A DNA stretch of 64,000 nt from Pseudomonadota bacterium (GTDB lineage Bacteria > Pseudomonadota > Gammaproteobacteria > Steroidobacterales > Steroidobacteraceae), in the NCBI GenBank assembly GCA_023433705.1, contig JAEYUC010000022.1, positions 73,625-137,624 of the forward strand, read 5' to 3'. The translations under genes were made by a program, and so were the position numbers. This document shows positions 60,844 to 64,000 of the stretch, piece after piece; position 1 is the first letter of the stretch; every line of letters starts with the position of its first letter. The notes under the pieces are model-generated. The model was not told the DNA's origin and ran no database searches. It saw nothing but the letters and a program-made list of their open reading frames with translations.

Positions 60844-61596
60844 TCATCCGGCGGCGACGTACGACTCGATGCCGTCGAGCACGCGCTGCAGCCCGAATTC
60901 GAACGGAATGGGTCCTTCCGGTTCGGGTTCGCCGAATCCCTCGGACATGAAGAGTCGCGTCAGCGCCGTGTAACGCGCGTCGTCGTGTACGGTTTGCAGT
61001 ACTCGCCCGAAGTTCTGCGCCCATTCCGGCGTGACAGGCGCCCCGCTGCGCAGCTGCGCGGTCGAACGCACGTGGCTGTCGACCAGCAACACGGCGGGAA
61101 TCCTGTCCTTGGACGGCAATCCGCTCGTGGCCAGCGCGTCGAGAGCACCGTTCAACCACGCCAACCAGTCAGGCCCCACGGTCGTGCGGTTCGTGATCAC
61201 TTCCAGCAACCATGGCCGCGCCATGTACAACTCGAGCAGTGCGCGCGCCCAGCGCTCGACTTCGTCGCGCCACGTGCCAGCCCCCTTCGAGGGCGGCTGG
61301 CCGAACGCGCGATCGGACATCAGCTCGACGAGCTCCTTCTTTCCGGGAACATGGCGATAGAGCGCCATGGTCGTCACGTCGAGATGCGCAGCGACCCGCG
61401 CCATGGTCAGCGCACCGAGACCTTCCGCGTCCGCGATTTCAATCGCGGCGATGACGATCGTGTCGAGGCTCAATGCAGGCCTCGGCCCGCGTGCCGCCTT
61501 TTCCCTGGCCCCCCACAGGAGGTCGAAGCCGCTACGCGGGCGCAGGTCGCGCCGTTGCGGCCGAACGCGGCTCCGTTTGCGGTGTTTCTTGACCAT
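60844..61596 (-). CDS. TetR-family regulator with TetR_C-like domain
   Basis: This 250-residue regulator has a basic N-terminus (VKKHRKRSRVRPQRRDLRP), a HTH (LSLDTIVIAAIEIADAEGLGALTMARVAAHLDVTTMALYRHVPGKKELV in outline) and a C-terminal domain of the tetracycline-repressor type. The ATG at 61596 was chosen because the frame upstream overlaps the operator. It is divergent to the DUF4386-like gene, with a palindromic operator between them, so it probably represses that gene and itself. Confidence 0.9.
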   Translation of the reverse strand: MVKKHRKRSRVRPQRRDLRPRSGFDLLWGAREKAARGPRPALSLDTIVIAAIEIADAEGLGALTMARVAAHLDVTTMALYRHVPGKKELVELMSDRAFGQPPSKGAGTWRDEVERWARALLELYMARPWLLEVITNRTTVGPDWLAWLNGALDALATSGLPSKDRIPAVLLVDSHVRSTAQLRSGAPVTPEWAQNFGRVLQTVHDDARYTALTRLFMSEGFGEPEPEGPIPFEFGLQRVLDGIESYVAAG

Positions 61597-61622
61597 GACG
61601 TGAATCGAGTTTACGTTTCGGT

Positions 61623-61645
61623 AATGGTGTATGAAGTACACCATT
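61623..61645. promoter_or_regulatory. Palindromic TetR-type operator
   Basis: AATGGTGTA and TACACCATT are perfect 9-bp half-sites around a 5-bp spacer (TGAAG). The 23-bp dyad lies 26 nt upstream of the regulator and 18 nt upstream of the DUF4386-like gene. This is the expected place for autoregulation and control of the divergent gene. Confidence 0.75.
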
Positions 61646-61663
61646 TGATCACAGGGACACTAC

Positions 61664-62320
61664 ATGGACGATACGCAGGTTCGGCGGATCACGGGCATCG
61701 CGGGCATCGCGCTGGGAGTGGCCACGCTCGTGGCGGTGCCGCTCTATTTCATCCACGCGGGAGCGCCGCCGCCCGCGAACGTGTTCACCCGCAACCTGGT
61801 CGGCCTGTTCAGCATGGCATCGCTGATCGTGTTCTTCGCCGGCTTCGCCCAGCTCCTGCGCCGCGCGGGTGCCGAGCACGAATGGGCCGCCTCGGTATTC
61901 ACGAGCGCCGGCACGCTGTTCGTGGCGGTGTCTCTGATCGCGATATCGCTCGAGGCGGGCGTGGTGTTCGGCACGCCGGACGGCACGGTGGATCCAACCA
62001 CCGACGGCCCGCTCGCAGAAGGCAACATCCTGATCCACGGACCGATCAAGCGCATGTTGACCGCGATCCTGCTGCTCGCGGCCGGCTTTTCGGTGATCCG
62101 CTCGCGCATCGTGCCCGCGTGGCTCGGACGCGCCGCCTACGTGATCGCGCTGTTCAATCTGGCCTTCGTGCCGTCCATCTACTTCGGCAGCGACGCCACC
62201 CGGTTCTACAGCGCGCTTGGCTGGGGCAACTCGGCGTTCTGCGCCAGCTTCGTGGCCTGGTGGATCATCGCGGTCGGCGTCGTGCTGCTGTGCCGCCCGA
62301 GAGGCGGCGCCTACTCGTGA
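61664..62320 (+). CDS. DUF4386-like membrane protein
   Basis: This 218-residue protein has about six helices. It begins ITGIAGIALGVATLVAVPLYFIH, and has LFSMASLIVFFAGFAQLL, VFTSAGTLFVAVSLIAISLE, MLTAILLLAAGFSVI, AYVIALFNLAFVPS and FCASFVAWWIIAVGVVLLC in outline. This is close to the DUF4386 pattern, which often pairs with TetR regulators. It overlaps the convergent ABC permease gene by 10 nt. The function is unknown. Confidence 0.72.
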   Translation: MDDTQVRRITGIAGIALGVATLVAVPLYFIHAGAPPPANVFTRNLVGLFSMASLIVFFAGFAQLLRRAGAEHEWAASVFTSAGTLFVAVSLIAISLEAGVVFGTPDGTVDPTTDGPLAEGNILIHGPIKRMLTAILLLAAGFSVIRSRIVPAWLGRAAYVIALFNLAFVPSIYFGSDATRFYSALGWGNSAFCASFVAWWIIAVGVVLLCRPRGGAYS

Positions 62321-63588
62321 CGCAGAGCGTCGATCGGCGCGAGATTGGCCGCGCGGCGCGCCGGCAGGATGCCGAACAACATCCCGACCAGCGCGGAGAA
62401 CCCCGTCGCGCCGACGATGGCCCACCAGGGCACGGCCGGCGGCGGAAAATGCGGGATCATCTTCGAGGCGAGCACACCTAACAACCAGCCGAACCCGATG
62501 CCGATGATCCCGCCGATCAAGGCCAGCACCATCGCCTCGACCAGGAACTGCATCAGGATGAACCTGCGGGGCGCGCCGAGCGCCTTCGCGATGCCGATCT
62601 CGCGCGTCCGTTCCGTGACCGACACCAGCATGATGTTCATGATGCCGACGCCACCCACGAGCAGCGAGATCCCGACCACCGCGGAGATGACCAGCGTGAT
62701 GGTGCCGGACACGCGCTCGATGGTTTCGGTCAGCGACTGCGAGGTCATGACCTGGAAATCGTCGGGATCCTTCGGGCCTATCTTGTGCGCGCGGCGCAGT
62801 AGCGCCGTGATGCGGCTCGTGACGTCGTCGACCGCGTCGAGATCATCCACCGTGAGCATGATGGCCATGTCCGGCTGGCGCTGCGGGCCGGCCAGCGCGA
62901 GCCCGGTCTCGAACGGGATGACGACGTAGTTGTCCATGCTCTGCCCGAACATCTCGCCGCGCGGCTCCATCGCGCCCACGACCTTGAACCATTCCCCGCC
63001 CACCTGGATGAAGGTGCCGGTCGGATCCTCCGGGAGCTTGAGATCGATGCGCGCCTTGTCGCCGAGCACCACGACTCGCCGACGAGTGTCGTTGTCGCTG
63101 TCGGTGATGAAACGACCCACGCGTGGATAGGACTGGTTGACGAGCTGGAACCAGCTCGTCGTCGCGAACACCTGCGCGCCGCTCGAGTTGCCGGCGTGCG
63201 TCACGCCGCCGGGTAGATTGAGGCCGGACATCGGCGTGACGTTGCTGATGCCCGCGATGCGGTACTTCACGAGCTCGAGGTCCGCGGGCGTCAGCCGGTT
63301 CCACTTGCCGATCAGCCAGTCCTCGCGCGACGTGTGCGACTGGATCTGCAGCGCGTTGCCGCCGAAGCCCTGGAACTCGTCCATCACCGAACGTGTCAGG
63401 CCCTGCAGCAGCGAAACGATGCAGATGACGGACGCCACGCCGATGATGACGCCGAGCATCGTGAGGAAGCTGCGCATGCGATGCGAGCGGATGCTGCCGA
63501 GCGCGGAGCGCACACACTCCTGCACGGCGTAGAACATCGCCTGCAGGCGATTCACGTCGTCGATCGGCGCCGCACTCTCCCGGTTCAT
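62311..63588 (-). CDS. MacB-like ABC transporter permease
   Basis: This 425-residue protein has four membrane helices: SFLTMLGVIIGVASVICIVSLL near the N-terminus and three near the C-terminus (TITLVISAVVGISLLVGGVGIMNIMLVSVTERTREIGI, MVLALIGGIIGIGFGWLLGVL and AIVGATGFSALVGMLFGIL in outline). A large periplasmic domain lies between them. This is the MacB/LolC-like FtsX fold that couples ATP hydrolysis to export or lipoprotein/peptide transport. Its start overlaps the ATPase stop by 4 nt. The substrate is unknown. Confidence 0.92.
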   Translation of the reverse strand: MNRESAAPIDDVNRLQAMFYAVQECVRSALGSIRSHRMRSFLTMLGVIIGVASVICIVSLLQGLTRSVMDEFQGFGGNALQIQSHTSREDWLIGKWNRLTPADLELVKYRIAGISNVTPMSGLNLPGGVTHAGNSSGAQVFATTSWFQLVNQSYPRVGRFITDSDNDTRRRVVVLGDKARIDLKLPEDPTGTFIQVGGEWFKVVGAMEPRGEMFGQSMDNYVVIPFETGLALAGPQRQPDMAIMLTVDDLDAVDDVTSRITALLRRAHKIGPKDPDDFQVMTSQSLTETIERVSGTITLVISAVVGISLLVGGVGIMNIMLVSVTERTREIGIAKALGAPRRFILMQFLVEAMVLALIGGIIGIGFGWLLGVLASKMIPHFPPPAVPWWAIVGATGFSALVGMLFGILPARRAANLAPIDALRHE

Positions 63589-64000
63589 GCGGCCTGCGCC
63601 CGGTCTTCGACGATGCGGCCGTCATGCAGTCGCACGACGCGATGGCAGTACGCGGCGATCGCCGCATCGTGCGTGACGATGATGATGGTCATGCCCTCGC
63701 GATGCAGATCGCCGAACACGCCCATGATTTCGCGCGCGGTCTTGCTGTCGAGATTGCCGGTCGGCTCGTCCGCGAGCAGCACTTCAGGCCGGCCGACCAA
63801 TGCCCGCGCGATCGCGACGCGCTGCCGCTGGCCACCGGACAACTCGTTGGGTTTGTGCAGCGTGCGCGCCTCGAGCCCCACGCGCGCCAAGGCGGCGATC
63901 GCGCGTTCGCGTCGCGCGCCCGGCGCAAGTCCGCGGTAGATCAGCGGCTGCGCGACGTTGTCGGCGAGACTGGTGCGCGGCATCAGGTAGTAGCTCTGGA
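63585..64000 (-). CDS. MacB-like ABC transporter ATPase (N-terminus outside window)
   Basis: The C-terminal part of an ABC ATPase is visible. The frame is open to base 64000 and reads QSYYLMPRTSLADNVAQPL, the Q-loop region, so the Walker A segment lies beyond the window. The signature is LSGGQRQRVAIARAL, Walker B is VLLADEPTGNLD, and the H-loop is THDAAIAAYCHR. It pairs with the permease by a 4-nt overlap. Confidence 0.94.
   Translation of the reverse strand, partial: QSYYLMPRTSLADNVAQPLIYRGLAPGARRERAIAALARVGLEARTLHKPNELSGGQRQRVAIARALVGRPEVLLADEPTGNLDSKTAREIMGVFGDLHREGMTIIIVTHDAAIAAYCHRVVRLHDGRIVEDRAQAA

Noticed and set aside
61623..61645. Reading the palindrome as a terminator
   Set aside because: It lies between two divergent starts, where no terminator is needed, so an operator is the better explanation.

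Overview
The window looks like a chromosome segment of a GC-rich (roughly two-thirds GC) Gram-negative proteobacterium. It has outer-membrane and lipoprotein signals, a bo3-type quinol oxidase with SURF1, a cbb3 oxidase with its full maturation set, and a Ralstonia/Burkholderia-like copper nitrite reductase carrying a C-terminal cytochrome c. The gene mix would fit a Gammaproteobacterium (for example the Steroidobacter/Nevskia side) or a Betaproteobacterium; I cannot settle the taxon from sequence alone. I see no tRNA, rRNA, transposase, integrase, prophage or CRISPR array. Almost every long open frame opposite a real gene is a GC-driven shadow.

Region 1 (1-20 kb) is a low-oxygen respiration and stress island. 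It starts with nirK (cut by the window edge), nirV and a SCO1-like copper chaperone, then a universal stress protein. On the minus strand follows ccoN-ccoO-ccoQ-ccoP, a small membrane protein, ccoG, fixH, ccoI and ccoS, nearly all joined by 4-nt overlaps, with a perfect FNR/Anr-type box just upstream of ccoN. Beyond it lie a hybrid histidine kinase, a second stress protein, a soluble FixL with the haem-PAS histidine conserved, FixJ, two c4-type dihaem cytochromes, Hsp20 and a third stress protein. The content points to control of micro-oxic respiration and nitrite reduction by FixLJ and an FNR-family regulator.

Region 2 (20-29 kb) is mixed: a PilZ protein, a PQQ-sugar-dehydrogenase-like lipoprotein, a metallophosphoesterase, an NmrA-type oxidoreductase, an arsenic-type operon (arsR-arsN2-arsC-ATP-grasp protein) without an efflux pump, and a LEA-like lipoprotein with a PIG-L deacetylase.

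Region 3 (29-36 kb) is the most unusual part. Two very large adjacent minus-strand genes, 15 nt apart, encode a 1244-residue protein (two alpha/beta-hydrolase segments plus a C-terminal metacaspase) and a 961-residue protein (HEXXH metallopeptidase, peptidoglycan-binding domain and GH19/lysozyme-like domain). Neither has a visible signal peptide. Together they form a candidate undescribed lytic or cell-death module.

Region 4 (36-50 kb) holds stress and housekeeping functions: a fourth universal stress protein, a DODA-type dioxygenase, a pirin, an HPF-like protein, catalase, homospermidine synthase, an orphan kinase, Fe-superoxide dismutase with a divergent LysR regulator, small proteins, a Rieske-FAD reductase, an AlkA-like glycosylase and a TetR regulator. 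Region 5 (50-64 kb) has SURF1 and cyoABCD, two MFS transporters, an outer-membrane DUF3187-like protein, a Tat-exported TIM-barrel protein, a TetR regulator with a clear palindromic operator, and a MacB-like ABC transporter cut by the window end.

Genes are dense: no gene-free stretch exceeds 300 bases. Short palindromic repeats sit at several 3' ends and in places supply stop codons or C-terminal residues.
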